Of a stretch of 15,484 nt of DNA, positions 6,755-13,770 are shown one piece after another. Origin of the DNA: an uncultured Bacilli bacterium (lineage in GTDB: Bacteria; Bacillota_I; Bacilli_A; RF39; UBA660). The notes under the pieces were generated by a model. It saw nothing but the letters and a program-made list of their open reading frames with translations, had not been told where the DNA came from and searched no databases. The stretch covers positions 1-15,484 of the forward strand of contig CALVKC010000020.1 in assembly GCA_944332505.1 (NCBI GenBank). The letters are read 5' to 3'. The position numbers and the translations under genes were made by a program. Every line of letters begins with the position of its first letter. Position 1 is the first letter of the stretch.

Positions 6755-7702
6755 ATGTGGTATTATTTAAATGATGAATTATACGACCAATTTTTGCTTT
6801 CTTTTAATTTGTTAAAAGATAATGATATAAAGAAAGTTAAAAAGACTTTATATTATTTAGTTAATAATATAAATAATAATTATATTTCTTTTGAAATACC
6901 AAAAAGAAATGGTAAAATGCGTTTAATTAATGAACCAAGTTATTTATTAAAAAATATTCAAAAAAATATTTTGAATAATATTTTATATGATATGAAAATT
7001 TCAAAGTATGCTACTGCTTATCAGAAAAATTTAAGTCTAATAGATAATGCTTTACCTCATATAAATAAAAAAGTAGTTTTAAAATTAGATATTAAAAATT
7101 TTTTTGATAATATAAATTTTTATCTTGTTTATAATAAATGCTTTAGAGAAGAATTATATCCTAAAAAAATGGGAGTTTTATTTACTAACTTATGTATTCT
7201 TAATAATAAATTACCACAAGGAGCACCTACAAGTGCATTTATATCAAATATAGTTTTAAGAGAGTTTGATGAATATATTGGAAAATATTGTAAAAACTCA
7301 GATATAAGTTATACTAGATATTCTGATGATTTAACTTTCTCTGGTGATTTTAATATTAATGAATTAATTAGAACTGTTAAAAATGCACTTGCAAAATATC
7401 ATTTTAAATTAAATTATGATAAAATTAGAGTAATTTATCATAGTCAAAGACAAATAGTTACTGGTATTGTTGTTAATGAAAAATTAAGTGTTAAAAAAGA
7501 TTATAAGAAAAAAATAAGACAAGAAGTATATTATATAAAAAAGTGGGGGATAGATAGTCATTTAAAGAAAATAGTTTGTTTAGATAAAAAAGAATACTTA
7601 AATAAATTAATTGGAAAAATAAACTATGTATTACAAGTTGAAAAAGATAATTTAGAATTTAAAGAATATCTAGACTTTTTAAATTTAAAAATTGTTTCAT
7701 AA
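6755..7702 (+). CDS. Retron reverse transcriptase
   Basis: This reverse transcriptase would copy the adjacent msr-msd RNA into branched msDNA. In the 315-residue product, IPKRNGKMRLINEP (48-61) is the N-terminal finger motif. The retron-specific NAxxH motif is at N98-H102 (region X). LDIKNFFDNI carries catalytic D112, QGAPTS is at 155-160, and YSDD with D191/D192 is the catalytic box (retrons more often have YADD). VTG (235-237, region Y) is the second retron hallmark. The C-terminal thumb with GKINYVLQV (287-295) follows. There is no extra fused domain. ATG 6755 is preferred because AAGGGAG lies eight bases upstream; an in-frame GTG at 6746 overlaps that site. No toxin, nuclease, ATPase, HTH or two-TM effector gene is adjacent, which is unusual for a retron. 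It could work alone, with a distant partner, or be a remnant. Confidence 0.9.
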   Translation: MWYYLNDELYDQFLLSFNLLKDNDIKKVKKTLYYLVNNINNNYISFEIPKRNGKMRLINEPSYLLKNIQKNILNNILYDMKISKYATAYQKNLSLIDNALPHINKKVVLKLDIKNFFDNINFYLVYNKCFREELYPKKMGVLFTNLCILNNKLPQGAPTSAFISNIVLREFDEYIGKYCKNSDISYTRYSDDLTFSGDFNINELIRTVKNALAKYHFKLNYDKIRVIYHSQRQIVTGIVVNEKLSVKKDYKKKIRQEVYYIKKWGIDSHLKKIVCLDKKEYLNKLIGKINYVLQVEKDNLEFKEYLDFLNLKIVS

Positions 7703-7738
7703 TCTTTTTTTATTATAAATAATATTAGAGTAGGGGGG
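7692..7738 (+). promoter_or_regulatory. Possible promoter and G-rich ribosome site of the ZIP gene
   Basis: TTGTTT (7692-7697) and TATAAA (7714-7719) are 16 bases apart, straddling the end of the reverse transcriptase gene. The ribosome site AGGGGGG (7732-7738) sits eight bases before the ATG and is an unusually long G run. No terminator separates the two genes, so read-through from the retron is also possible. Confidence 0.45.
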
Positions 7739-7746
7739 TATATATT

Positions 7747-8499
7747 ATGCAAATCCTTCTACCTTTATTAATATCTACCATTGCTGGATTATCCACTGTA
7801 CTTGGAGCATTAATTATAAATTTAAAAATAGATAGTAATAAATATAGTAAATTTATAACTTTTTGTTTAGCATTTTCTGCTGCAGTAATGATAGGTATAA
7901 GTATTTTTGATTTAATACCGGAATCATTTTTTAATTATTTTCAAAATAATGGTTTTTCTAAATCATTAATATTACTCATAATTGCTTTTATATTGAGTTA
8001 TATTGTAATTACTTTTTTAAGTGGTTTAATCAATAAAGAATCTAAAAAAGAAGATTTATATCGTTTAGGAATACTTAATATGATTGTCCTTATTATACAT
8101 AATTTACCTGAAGGGATTGCAACTTTTTTAAGTAGTTATCAAAGTATTAGTCTTGGTTTAAAATTAAGTATTGCTATAATGTTACATAATATTCCAGAGG
8201 GAATAAGTATAGCAGTTCCTATTTATTATGCCACAAAATCAAAAAAAGAAGCTTATAAAAAAGCTTTCTTATCAGGTATTGCTGAACCAATTGGAGCAAT
8301 TATGGCATATATATTTTTAAAAGATTATATAACTGATACAATGATAAGCATTATACTTGTTATAGTTGCAGGATTAATGATAACATTAGCAATCCAAGAA
8401 TTAGTGCCTAAAGCTTTAAAATATAATGAAAATAAATATTTATATTTAGGTTTAATTAGTGGGGTAGTATTGGTAATTATTAATGTTTATTTATTTTAA
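7747..8499 (+). CDS. ZIP-family metal transporter (ZupT/GufA-like)
   Basis: This inner-membrane divalent-metal importer is probably for zinc, with possible use of iron or manganese. About eight hydrophobic segments are visible: near residues 3-23, 36-58, 73-93, 107-128, 136-157, 172-191, 197-217 and 231-250. The paired metal-site motifs HNLPEG (118-123) and HNIPEG (147-152) are the family hallmark. GIAEPIGA (177-184) and the late QELVP (216-220) are also typical. A short charged loop, NKESKKEDLYR (96-106), connects the halves. At 250 residues the length is normal. It begins 44 bases after the reverse transcriptase stop. Having its own plausible promoter, and being a common housekeeping transporter, it is more likely a neighbour than a retron partner. 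Confidence 0.9.
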   Translation: MQILLPLLISTIAGLSTVLGALIINLKIDSNKYSKFITFCLAFSAAVMIGISIFDLIPESFFNYFQNNGFSKSLILLIIAFILSYIVITFLSGLINKESKKEDLYRLGILNMIVLIIHNLPEGIATFLSSYQSISLGLKLSIAIMLHNIPEGISIAVPIYYATKSKKEAYKKAFLSGIAEPIGAIMAYIFLKDYITDTMISIILVIVAGLMITLAIQELVPKALKYNENKYLYLGLISGVVLVIINVYLF

Positions 8500-8759
8500 T
8501 CTCACAATTAAGTTAACATAATATATATTATTTAAACAATAGTTTTTTTAATATTTACAATGATTTAGTTGGTTTTTATTATAAATCTATTTGTTTTTTA
8601 TTCCAAATTATTTATTATCATAATTATGAGTATTGTAAATCATTTAATTGCAATCTTTTATTAAATTTTTATTTTAGTAATTAATAAATAAAATTTATTT
8701 TAAAATGATATAAATTATTATCCTTATTTATATATTAATAAGGATATATATAATATACC
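8500..8759. other. AT-rich gene-free region between convergent genes, with several palindromes
   Basis: No reading frame longer than about a dozen codons is convincing in these 260 bases. Visible structures are the palindrome ATAATATATATTAT (8518-8531), a 9-base inverted repeat ATTTACAAT (8553-8561) / ATTGTAAAT (8632-8640) that overlaps a second possible pairing AATGATTTA (8559-8567) / TAAATCATT (8636-8644), the palindrome TCATAATTATGA (8618-8629), and the hairpin at 8719-8746. No good promoter pair was found. It may be only a 3'-end region of the two converging transcription units. Confidence 0.5.
8718..8746. terminator. Hairpin between ZIP and PAP2 genes, possible weak terminator
   Basis: A ten-base-pair stem (8719-8728 with 8737-8746, core TATCCTTAT / ATAAGGATA) with an eight-base loop lies 13 bases beyond the PAP2 stop codon. 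A proper T-run is missing on both strands, so termination is uncertain. It could also protect the 3' ends. Confidence 0.4.
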
Positions 8760-9407
8760 CTATTTTTTTATTTTAAATGGTAGGGGAACTTTTTCATAAT
8801 TATATATATAATAATAGGTACCTAGTAAATAAAATATACCAAACGTTAAACCAGCTAGAATATCACTAAAGTAATGTACGCCTAAATAAATTCTGCTTAT
8901 CATTACATTAAATGCTATAAATACTAATAAAACTGTTAAAATTATCTTTTTATATGTTTGTAAATTCCCCTTCTCTTGCCATAGCCAAAAAAGTAGTATT
9001 CCTACAATTACTACTATCGTAACTGTATGACCACTTGGAAAACTAAAACTATTTTCTATTACTAAAGGATTAATATTTGGCCTTGGACGACCTATAATTA
9101 TTTTAATTGTTTGAGTAAGTAGGGTAGACACAAACATAATTGCAGTAAATGCTAGTCCCCTACCCTTTTTAAGTATTATTAATATTACACATAAAATAAT
9201 TACAAATGTTTCTGTTCCAAAAAAAGAAAAACATTTAAAAATAATTGTATTAGTACCGTTAATCATTGATTTAATAATACTATAAACATTGTTATCTATA
9301 TTTATAAAATAACTATTATTAACTAATAGTAGTTCTCCTATAAATAATGCAAAAAATAGTATTGTTAAAGACATATTTTTATATTTATTCATTTTCTTTT
9401 GCTTCAT
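8760..9407 (-). CDS. PAP2-family membrane phosphatase
   Basis: This integral-membrane phosphatase of the phosphatidic acid phosphatase type 2 superfamily acts on lipid phosphates or undecaprenyl pyrophosphate at the outer face of the membrane. All three signature motifs are present: KIIIGRPRP (102-110), FPSGHT (123-128) with catalytic H127, and SRIYLGVHYFSD (171-182) with H178 and D182. Hydrophobic segments are near residues 13-35, 65-80, 84-103, 128-144, 153-170 and 183-203. At 215 residues the length is typical. The ATG at 9407 has a GTAGG site close upstream and is preferred over the Met at residue 6. It lies downstream of a minus-strand terminator, so it probably has separate expression or receives partial read-through from the operon upstream. 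The exact lipid substrate cannot be told from sequence. Confidence 0.9.
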   Translation of the reverse strand: MKQKKMNKYKNMSLTILFFALFIGELLLVNNSYFINIDNNVYSIIKSMINGTNTIIFKCFSFFGTETFVIILCVILIILKKGRGLAFTAIMFVSTLLTQTIKIIIGRPRPNINPLVIENSFSFPSGHTVTIVVIVGILLFWLWQEKGNLQTYKKIILTVLLVFIAFNVMISRIYLGVHYFSDILAGLTFGIFYLLGTYYYIYNYEKVPLPFKIKK

Positions 9408-9421
9408 TTTAACCTACTTTT

Positions 9422-9451
9422 CATAAATAAAAGTAAAGATTTTCTTTACTC
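9422..9451 (-). terminator. Intrinsic terminator after the HTH/membrane-protein operon
   Basis: An eight-base-pair stem AGTAAAGA (9432-9439) / TCTTTACT (9443-9450) with a three-base loop is followed on the minus strand by TTTTATTTAT. It lies directly after the stop of the cysteine-rich membrane protein gene and before the PAP2 start. Confidence 0.65.
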
Positions 9452-10258
9452 TTATATTGGTTCACTAGATACCCAATAATAATTGTCATTTTGTTTTTTA
9501 AATACATGTTTGTATTCTGTTCCATATTTTTTTATAAAATCATAGTCTATAAAATCGTAATTTTCATCTTCTGGTAATTCATTAGTACAATTATTATTTG
9601 CAGTTTTTCCAGTGTATGAATTATAACATTCATAATTGGCTATTTTAATAAAATAGTCATAAATTATTATTTTATCACCTTTTTTATATGCTTCTTTAAT
9701 TGCTCTAAATGTATATGGTTCTGATCCAAATGTTTTTGTAAATGTTTCTAAAAGGCCACAATAATATGCATCATCTTTAAAATTACATACTGTACTATAA
9801 TCTATTAAAAATTCATCTGTTTCAGATATGTCTTTTCCATAAAGTTTATGGTATGTATTATTTAAATCTTCTTTTGTAATTTTAGTTAATGTACATTCAT
9901 CTTCTTCATATTTGTCTGTTGCATATGTAAAATCATCAAATTTACATACATTTTCTTTATCTTTGTCTTCTTCTATAATAACTTCTTCTAAATACTCTTC
10001 TTCTAATAAAATGTATGCATTACATAATCTAGTAGCATTATCTATATCATCATAGGTAATTAATTCTTCACCATATACATTAAGTCCACTACACCTATCT
10101 AAATCATTACTACCTAAATAATTATATAATTTGTTTACTGTTGTACTATTAGTATTTAATCTTTGACCATTGATTAAAAATAATGCTAAAGCAATAATTA
10201 TTAAAACTATTATTATTATTCCTGTTACTATTATGCTTTTCTTTTTATTTTTTTTCAT
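9452..10258 (-). CDS. Membrane-anchored eight-cysteine protein of unknown function
   Basis: The 268-residue protein has a short basic N-terminus (KKNKKK), one hydrophobic segment at about residues 8-30, and then a large polar, acidic domain rich in Asp, Glu, Tyr and Asn. By the positive-inside rule the domain should be outside the cell. It holds eight cysteines (56, 79, 105, 122, 158, 167, 211, 224), an even number that suggests disulfides. There is no lipobox and no domain that I recognise. The start ATG (10258) follows a good AAGGAG site. It begins 11 bases after the stop of the HTH gene, so the two form an operon, and a terminator follows. A signalling pair of cytoplasmic DNA-binding protein and extracellular sensor is conceivable, but this is inference. 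Confidence 0.8.
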   Translation of the reverse strand: MKKNKKKSIIVTGIIIIVLIIIALALFLINGQRLNTNSTTVNKLYNYLGSNDLDRCSGLNVYGEELITYDDIDNATRLCNAYILLEEEYLEEVIIEEDKDKENVCKFDDFTYATDKYEEDECTLTKITKEDLNNTYHKLYGKDISETDEFLIDYSTVCNFKDDAYYCGLLETFTKTFGSEPYTFRAIKEAYKKGDKIIIYDYFIKIANYECYNSYTGKTANNNCTNELPEDENYDFIDYDFIKKYGTEYKHVFKKQNDNYYWVSSEPI

Positions 10259-10269
10259 TATACTCCTTT

Positions 10270-11040
10270 TTATAACTTACGAGATTCAATTTCGGCGATT
10301 TTTTCATAAAACTCTGCAGCATTTGTTGAATCAACCGTATCGAGTCCTAATTCTCTCATTGCTTGTAATTTAACAGTATTTAATTGTTGTGTCCTTGATA
10401 ATTTTTCTTCTTTTCTTTGTTCTATTTCTAAAATAAATTTTTGATGATTTTCTGCTACTTTGCTTTTGCTTGCTCCCCCATTATTATAAAGAGTTAAAGC
10501 CGTATATAAGATGCTTTCAAAGATATATTGTTTGTCTGCATCAAATGCATTTTCATCTGGTTTTATAAAACAATTAGATTTTGCAATGTATGCTAAGAAG
10601 TATTTTGCCTCAGGTATATTATCCATTAATTGTAATAAATAATATAGATATCTAATAGCAGTAGCATCAGCTTCATCACCATCTTCTAATTTTTCTTTTA
10701 TAACAAAGATTATATCGTTAAGTAATGTCCTTTTTTCTTTAGTTAAATTGCTAAATTCAATATTTGATTCATACCTATTACCGGTTTTTATTGTTGAATT
10801 TAATCTTTTTCCTACTGCCATTAAATATTCTGTGTCAACTACTATGCTATCTAGAGTCTCATCACTAGTGTCTTTAATATCTAATAATTCTAATAATAAA
10901 ACTTTCTTTTCTTTTGGCCATTTATCTAAACTATCTAATACTAAATAATTGTATACCATTTGCCTTGATACTCCTAAATATTTAGCAAGTTTTACTTTTG
11001 ATAATCCTAATTCTTGTAATATTTTGTTTAACTTGTCCAT
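10270..11040 (-). CDS. HTH-domain protein with unknown C-terminal region
   Basis: This 256-residue cytoplasmic protein has an XRE-like helix-turn-helix at residues 13-33 (LSKVKLAKYLGVSRQMVYNY). The middle part (about 60-190) is predominantly helical, with NLTKEKRTLLNDIIFVIKEK (98-117) and a segment IRYLYYLLQLMDNIPEAKY (129-147). A charged, coiled-coil-like stretch follows at 196-232. I recognise no family for the part beyond the HTH. A likely sequence-specific regulator, it heads a two-gene operon with the membrane-anchored cysteine-rich protein. The promoter region carries repeated TTTAC motifs that could be its own operators. The ATG at 11040 has AAAGG nine bases upstream, with GTGAT next to the start. 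It has no transmembrane segment. Confidence 0.8.
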   Translation of the reverse strand: MDKLNKILQELGLSKVKLAKYLGVSRQMVYNYLVLDSLDKWPKEKKVLLLELLDIKDTSDETLDSIVVDTEYLMAVGKRLNSTIKTGNRYESNIEFSNLTKEKRTLLNDIIFVIKEKLEDGDEADATAIRYLYYLLQLMDNIPEAKYFLAYIAKSNCFIKPDENAFDADKQYIFESILYTALTLYNNGGASKSKVAENHQKFILEIEQRKEEKLSRTQQLNTVKLQAMRELGLDTVDSTNAAEFYEKIAEIESRKL

Positions 11041-11051
11041 AAATCACAACC

Positions 11052-11112
11052 TTTACTATATTTACAAATTAATTATACATAACTTTACATTTAAAATCAA
11101 GTAAACTTTTAC
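11052..11112 (-). promoter_or_regulatory. Promoter of the HTH operon with repeated TTTAC motifs
   Basis: On the minus strand, TTGATT (11100-11095), a 17-base spacer and TATAAT (11077-11072) form a good promoter. On the plus strand, TTTAC occurs at 11052, 11061, 11084 and 11108, and GTAAA at 11101 forms the inverted repeat GTAAACTTTTAC (11101-11112) with the last. The motifs flank both promoter boxes, as operator half-sites would. The leftmost copy overlaps the AAAGG ribosome site region. The upstream copy extends into the mnmA stop codon. Confidence 0.5.
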
Positions 11113-12212
11113 AAATACCATAATTTATTATCGTTTTTATATACTTCTTTGATAAAACCACAGCCAAGACATTCTTCTCCTAAATATAAAACACATGCTT
11201 GACCTGGTGTTACAGCAGTTGCTCCCCCACTATACTTTACTAAAATTGTGTCATTTATGTATTCTAATTCTACTGGATGATCTTTGTCACGATATCTAAA
11301 TTTGGCAGTGCAAAAAGTTGGTCTTAACCCAGATATAAAATTAATATTCTCTATTAAACAGGCATCACTTATTAAATAATTATTGTCTTCACCAAATGCT
11401 ACATATAAAATGTTTTTTTCTGTATCTTTGCCACAAACATAATGTCTTTTTTCAAAACCACTTATTCCGACATTTCTTCTTTGACCAATTGTATAATTCA
11501 TTAAACCATTGTGCTTGCCAATTATTTTTTTTGTTTCAACATCTACTATATCTCCAGGATTGGGTTTTAAATAATTTTGAGTAAATTTTTGAAAGTTTCT
11601 TTCTCCGATAAAACATATTCCTGTTGAATCCTTTTTCTTGGCAACATTTAAGTTGTTTTCTTTAGCAATTTTTCTTACCATTTCTTTGGTATAATCACCA
11701 ATTGGGAATAATACATTACGAAAACATTCGGGTTTTACATCCGCCAAAAAGTATGTTTGATCTTTATTTAAATCTATTGCTCTAAGTAGTTTTCCATCCT
11801 TTATTCTCGCATAATGCCCTGTTGCTATATAATCTGCTCCTAATTTTTTTGCATGTTTTATAAATAAATCAAATTTAATATATCGATTACATAATAAATC
11901 TGGATTAGGGGTTCTACCCTTTTTTAATTCTTCTAAAAAATATTTGAATACATAATCCCAATATTCTTGAATAAAGTCTATTCTATGTAATTTTATATTT
12001 AAACTATTGCATAATTCTAATGCATCATTATAATCTTGTTCTTGAGGACAAATATTCATTGCATTATTGGGATTCCCTAAAATATCATTGTTTATTGTAC
12101 TGTCCCAATTACGCATGAATAAACCTTCAATATCATAACCTTCTTTTTTTAAAAGTAATAATGCAACTGCAGAATCTACTCCCCCACTTACACCAACTAT
12201 AACTTTTTCCAT
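11109..12212 (-). CDS. mnmA: tRNA-specific 2-thiouridylase MnmA
   Basis: This cytoplasmic enzyme uses ATP and a persulfide sulfur donor to make 2-thiouridine at wobble position 34 of tRNA-Lys, -Glu and -Gln. The ATP pyrophosphatase loop SGGVDS is at residues 9-14, followed by the RNWDST substrate region (34-39). The catalytic cysteine C108 lies in TPNPDLLCNRYIKF, and the second, C200, in DSTGICFIGERNF. YTIGQRRN (240-247) and the C-terminal beta-barrel region with AVTPGQACVLY (333-343) are typical. The length of 367 residues is standard. ATG 12212 is chosen because GAAG (12224-12221) lies eight bases upstream. In-frame GTG (12221) and ATG (12218) fall inside the GAAGTGATG ribosome-site stretch. 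A TATACT box (12233-12228) gives it its own compact promoter. No cysteine desulfurase gene is adjacent. Confidence 0.96.
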   Translation of the reverse strand: MEKVIVGVSGGVDSAVALLLLKKEGYDIEGLFMRNWDSTINNDILGNPNNAMNICPQEQDYNDALELCNSLNIKLHRIDFIQEYWDYVFKYFLEELKKGRTPNPDLLCNRYIKFDLFIKHAKKLGADYIATGHYARIKDGKLLRAIDLNKDQTYFLADVKPECFRNVLFPIGDYTKEMVRKIAKENNLNVAKKKDSTGICFIGERNFQKFTQNYLKPNPGDIVDVETKKIIGKHNGLMNYTIGQRRNVGISGFEKRHYVCGKDTEKNILYVAFGEDNNYLISDACLIENINFISGLRPTFCTAKFRYRDKDHPVELEYINDTILVKYSGGATAVTPGQACVLYLGEECLGCGFIKEVYKNDNKLWYL

Positions 12213-12227
12213 ATACATCACTTCTAT

Positions 12228-12233
12228 AGTATA
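12228..12233 (-). promoter_or_regulatory. Compact -10 box of mnmA
   Basis: TATACT on the minus strand is followed after six bases by GTGAT and then the mnmA ATG, 15 bases from the box. The -35 is not convincing. The arrangement resembles those of rarA, xerD and the SpoIIM-like gene. Confidence 0.45.
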
Positions 12234-12260
12234 CCTTAATTTCTTTTAAAAATAAAGTCA

Positions 12261-12839
12261 TTATATTAATAGAAAATTAAATAAATTTATTATTTTATTA
12301 CCAAAGAAATATAATACTAAATCATATATTAATATTATTAATAAACATAAAACTATTTTTTTAAATAAATGCATTAATTCATCTTTATTTATTTTTTCTT
12401 TATGCACCCAATATTTAATTAATATTAATGTTATTTTATATAATGCTAGTAATAAAAAATATAAGAAAAATAAAAATATAAATTTATTAATTATTACATG
12501 TATTATACTATATATTAAACCTTTAAATCCAAAAATTGAACTTAAACTGGAAATTATAAAGCCAATTGAAAAACCATTAAAAAATACAAAGAATATGCTT
12601 ATAGGTATACCAATTATAAATATTGATAATATAATTATACTTGATAGTATTATGATATCCATAAATATATTGTTTATTTTATAATTGTTAATGTTTTGAA
12701 TATATTCATTAATATTTAAAAATATCAGTTCTTTGCTTGCTTCATTTAAAAATATTAAAAATAATATACCCGATATAATTCCAATTGCTAATATAATGCT
12801 TAAAAATATAAATACTTTTTTATTTAAGCTTGTCCACAT
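12261..12839 (-). CDS. SpoIIM-like multi-pass membrane protein
   Basis: A very hydrophobic 192-residue protein with about five membrane segments, near residues 10-32, 60-82, 84-103, 106-141 and 160-181, and a short lysine-rich loop at 143-160. The start (NKKVFIFLSIILAIGIISG), the central FVFFNGFSIGFIISS stretch (84-98) and the overall plan resemble stage II sporulation protein M. In sporulating Bacilli, SpoIIM works with SpoIID and SpoIIP in remodelling peptidoglycan during engulfment; relatives occur in non-sporulating bacteria with unknown roles. No spoIID or spoIIP gene is in the window. The ATG at 12839 lies 14 bases after TATAAT (12859-12854), with GGTGAT next to it and no classic ribosome site. 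The family assignment rests on topology and a few motifs, so it is moderate. Confidence 0.65.
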   Translation of the reverse strand: MWTSLNKKVFIFLSIILAIGIISGILFLIFLNEASKELIFLNINEYIQNINNYKINNIFMDIIILSSIIILSIFIIGIPISIFFVFFNGFSIGFIISSLSSIFGFKGLIYSIIHVIINKFIFLFFLYFLLLALYKITLILIKYWVHKEKINKDELMHLFKKIVLCLLIILIYDLVLYFFGNKIINLFNFLLI

Positions 12840-12853
12840 AGTATCACCAATTA

Positions 12854-12888
12854 ATTATATTGAAAAAAAATGATAATTATGATAAATT
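12854..12888. promoter_or_regulatory. Divergent promoters of the SpoIIM-like gene (-) and the small membrane peptide (+)
   Basis: Minus strand: TATAAT (12859-12854), no clear -35, ATG 14 bases later. Plus strand: TTGAAA (12860-12865), a 17-base spacer and TAAATT (12883-12888) with extended TGA. The plus -35 abuts the minus -10, so the two polymerases probably exclude each other. Confidence 0.5.
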
Positions 12889-12917
12889 ATTATTAGTTGA
12901 TGAAAGGAATGATTATT

Positions 12918-13010
12918 GTGAGTAAAAAAACACAAAAAATTGCTGTTTGGTTAATGCTTTTATTAATGGTTGGAAGCGTTATTGCTGGTGTATTAGTTTA
13001 TTTATTTTAA
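12918..13010 (+). CDS. Small single-pass membrane peptide, 30 residues (Prli42/DUF4044-like)
   Basis: A short reading frame with GAAAGGA (12902-12908) nine bases before a GTG start. An in-frame ATG at 12909 touches the ribosome site and is less likely. The product begins MSKKTQKIAVWLML, continues as one hydrophobic helix to about residue 27 and ends LVYLF. The basic N-terminus and single helix predict an N-in membrane anchor. It resembles the tiny proteins annotated in Firmicutes as stressosome-associated Prli42 or as DUF4044. I cannot confirm which, and no stressosome gene is in the window. It has its own promoter, divergent from the SpoIIM-like gene. Its stop overlaps the stop of the convergent prepilin peptidase gene by four bases. 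Confidence 0.7.
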   Translation: MSKKTQKIAVWLMLLLMVGSVIAGVLVYLF

Positions 13011-13762
13011 AAGTTAAATAATAATTCTATTAATAAAACAAATTTGTCATAGTGAAAAAATACTATTAATAAGGCTCCTGCTAAAAAAGGACCATAGGGA
13101 AATTCACTATTTTTTTTGAGTTCTAAAGTTGCTATTGCATATGGGAGTGCTAAGAATACTGATAAAATTAATGCAGCAAGACCAATTTTAAGACCTAAAA
13201 TTAAGCCTATTATAAAAGCGAATTTAATATCTCCTCCACCTAAAGATTCCTTTTTAAATGTAAAATTTCCAAATAAATATACTAACACCATTACTAAAGT
13301 TAGTGATATTCCACTTATTAGACTAAATAATACATTATGTACATCAAAATAAATTAATTTTAATATTATAATTAAAATGGTAGAAATTATTAATGGCGAA
13401 TCTAGTATAATCATATATTTAAAATCACTAACAAATATTATAATTAGTAATGAACTTATTATTAATCCTATATATAACTCATAACCATTAGGAAAATATA
13501 TATATGTAAGTAAAAATAAAAAACCTGTACCTAATTCTATCCAAAAGTGATTACTTGATATTTTTTCTTTACAAAAGCTACATCTACCTTTTTGTAATAA
13601 ATAAGAAAAAAGAGGTATTAAATTATACCATTTTAAAACTTTGCCACAATTATCACAATGACTTCGAGCTATTAATACATTTTCTTTTTTTGGTAGTCTT
13701 GTACCAATTACATTGTAAAATGATCCCATTATAGCTCCAAGATAAAATATTAGTATTGCCAT
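13007..13762 (-). CDS. pilD: Prepilin peptidase / N-methyltransferase (A24 family)
   Basis: This membrane aspartyl protease cleaves the leader of type IV prepilins or competence pseudopilins and usually methylates the new N-terminus. The N-terminal domain has the GSFYNVIGTRLP motif (13-24) and the zinc-type pairs C36/C39 and C61/C64. The catalytic aspartates are D113 in VSDFKYMIILD and D178 in GGGDIKFAF. In the first motif the usual D-x-E/R...PD pattern has diverged. The FPYGPFL segment (221-227) is also conserved. About seven membrane segments and 251 residues match the family. The ATG at 13762 has AGAGG upstream and begins eight bases after the GspF/PilC-like stop, so the two form an operon. 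The equivalent in Bacillus is ComC. Confidence 0.94.
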   Translation of the reverse strand: MAILIFYLGAIMGSFYNVIGTRLPKKENVLIARSHCDNCGKVLKWYNLIPLFSYLLQKGRCSFCKEKISSNHFWIELGTGFLFLLTYIYFPNGYELYIGLIISSLLIIIFVSDFKYMIILDSPLIISTILIIILKLIYFDVHNVLFSLISGISLTLVMVLVYLFGNFTFKKESLGGGDIKFAFIIGLILGLKIGLAALILSVFLALPYAIATLELKKNSEFPYGPFLAGALLIVFFHYDKFVLLIELLFNF

Positions 13763-13770
13763 TTTAACCT

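Noticed and set aside
10170..10373. Plus-strand hydrophobic reading frame antisense to the membrane-anchored protein
   Set aside because: It is the mirror of a real transmembrane segment and gene start, without ribosome site or promoter. The same holds for open frames antisense to mnmA, the prepilin peptidase and the GspF-like gene.
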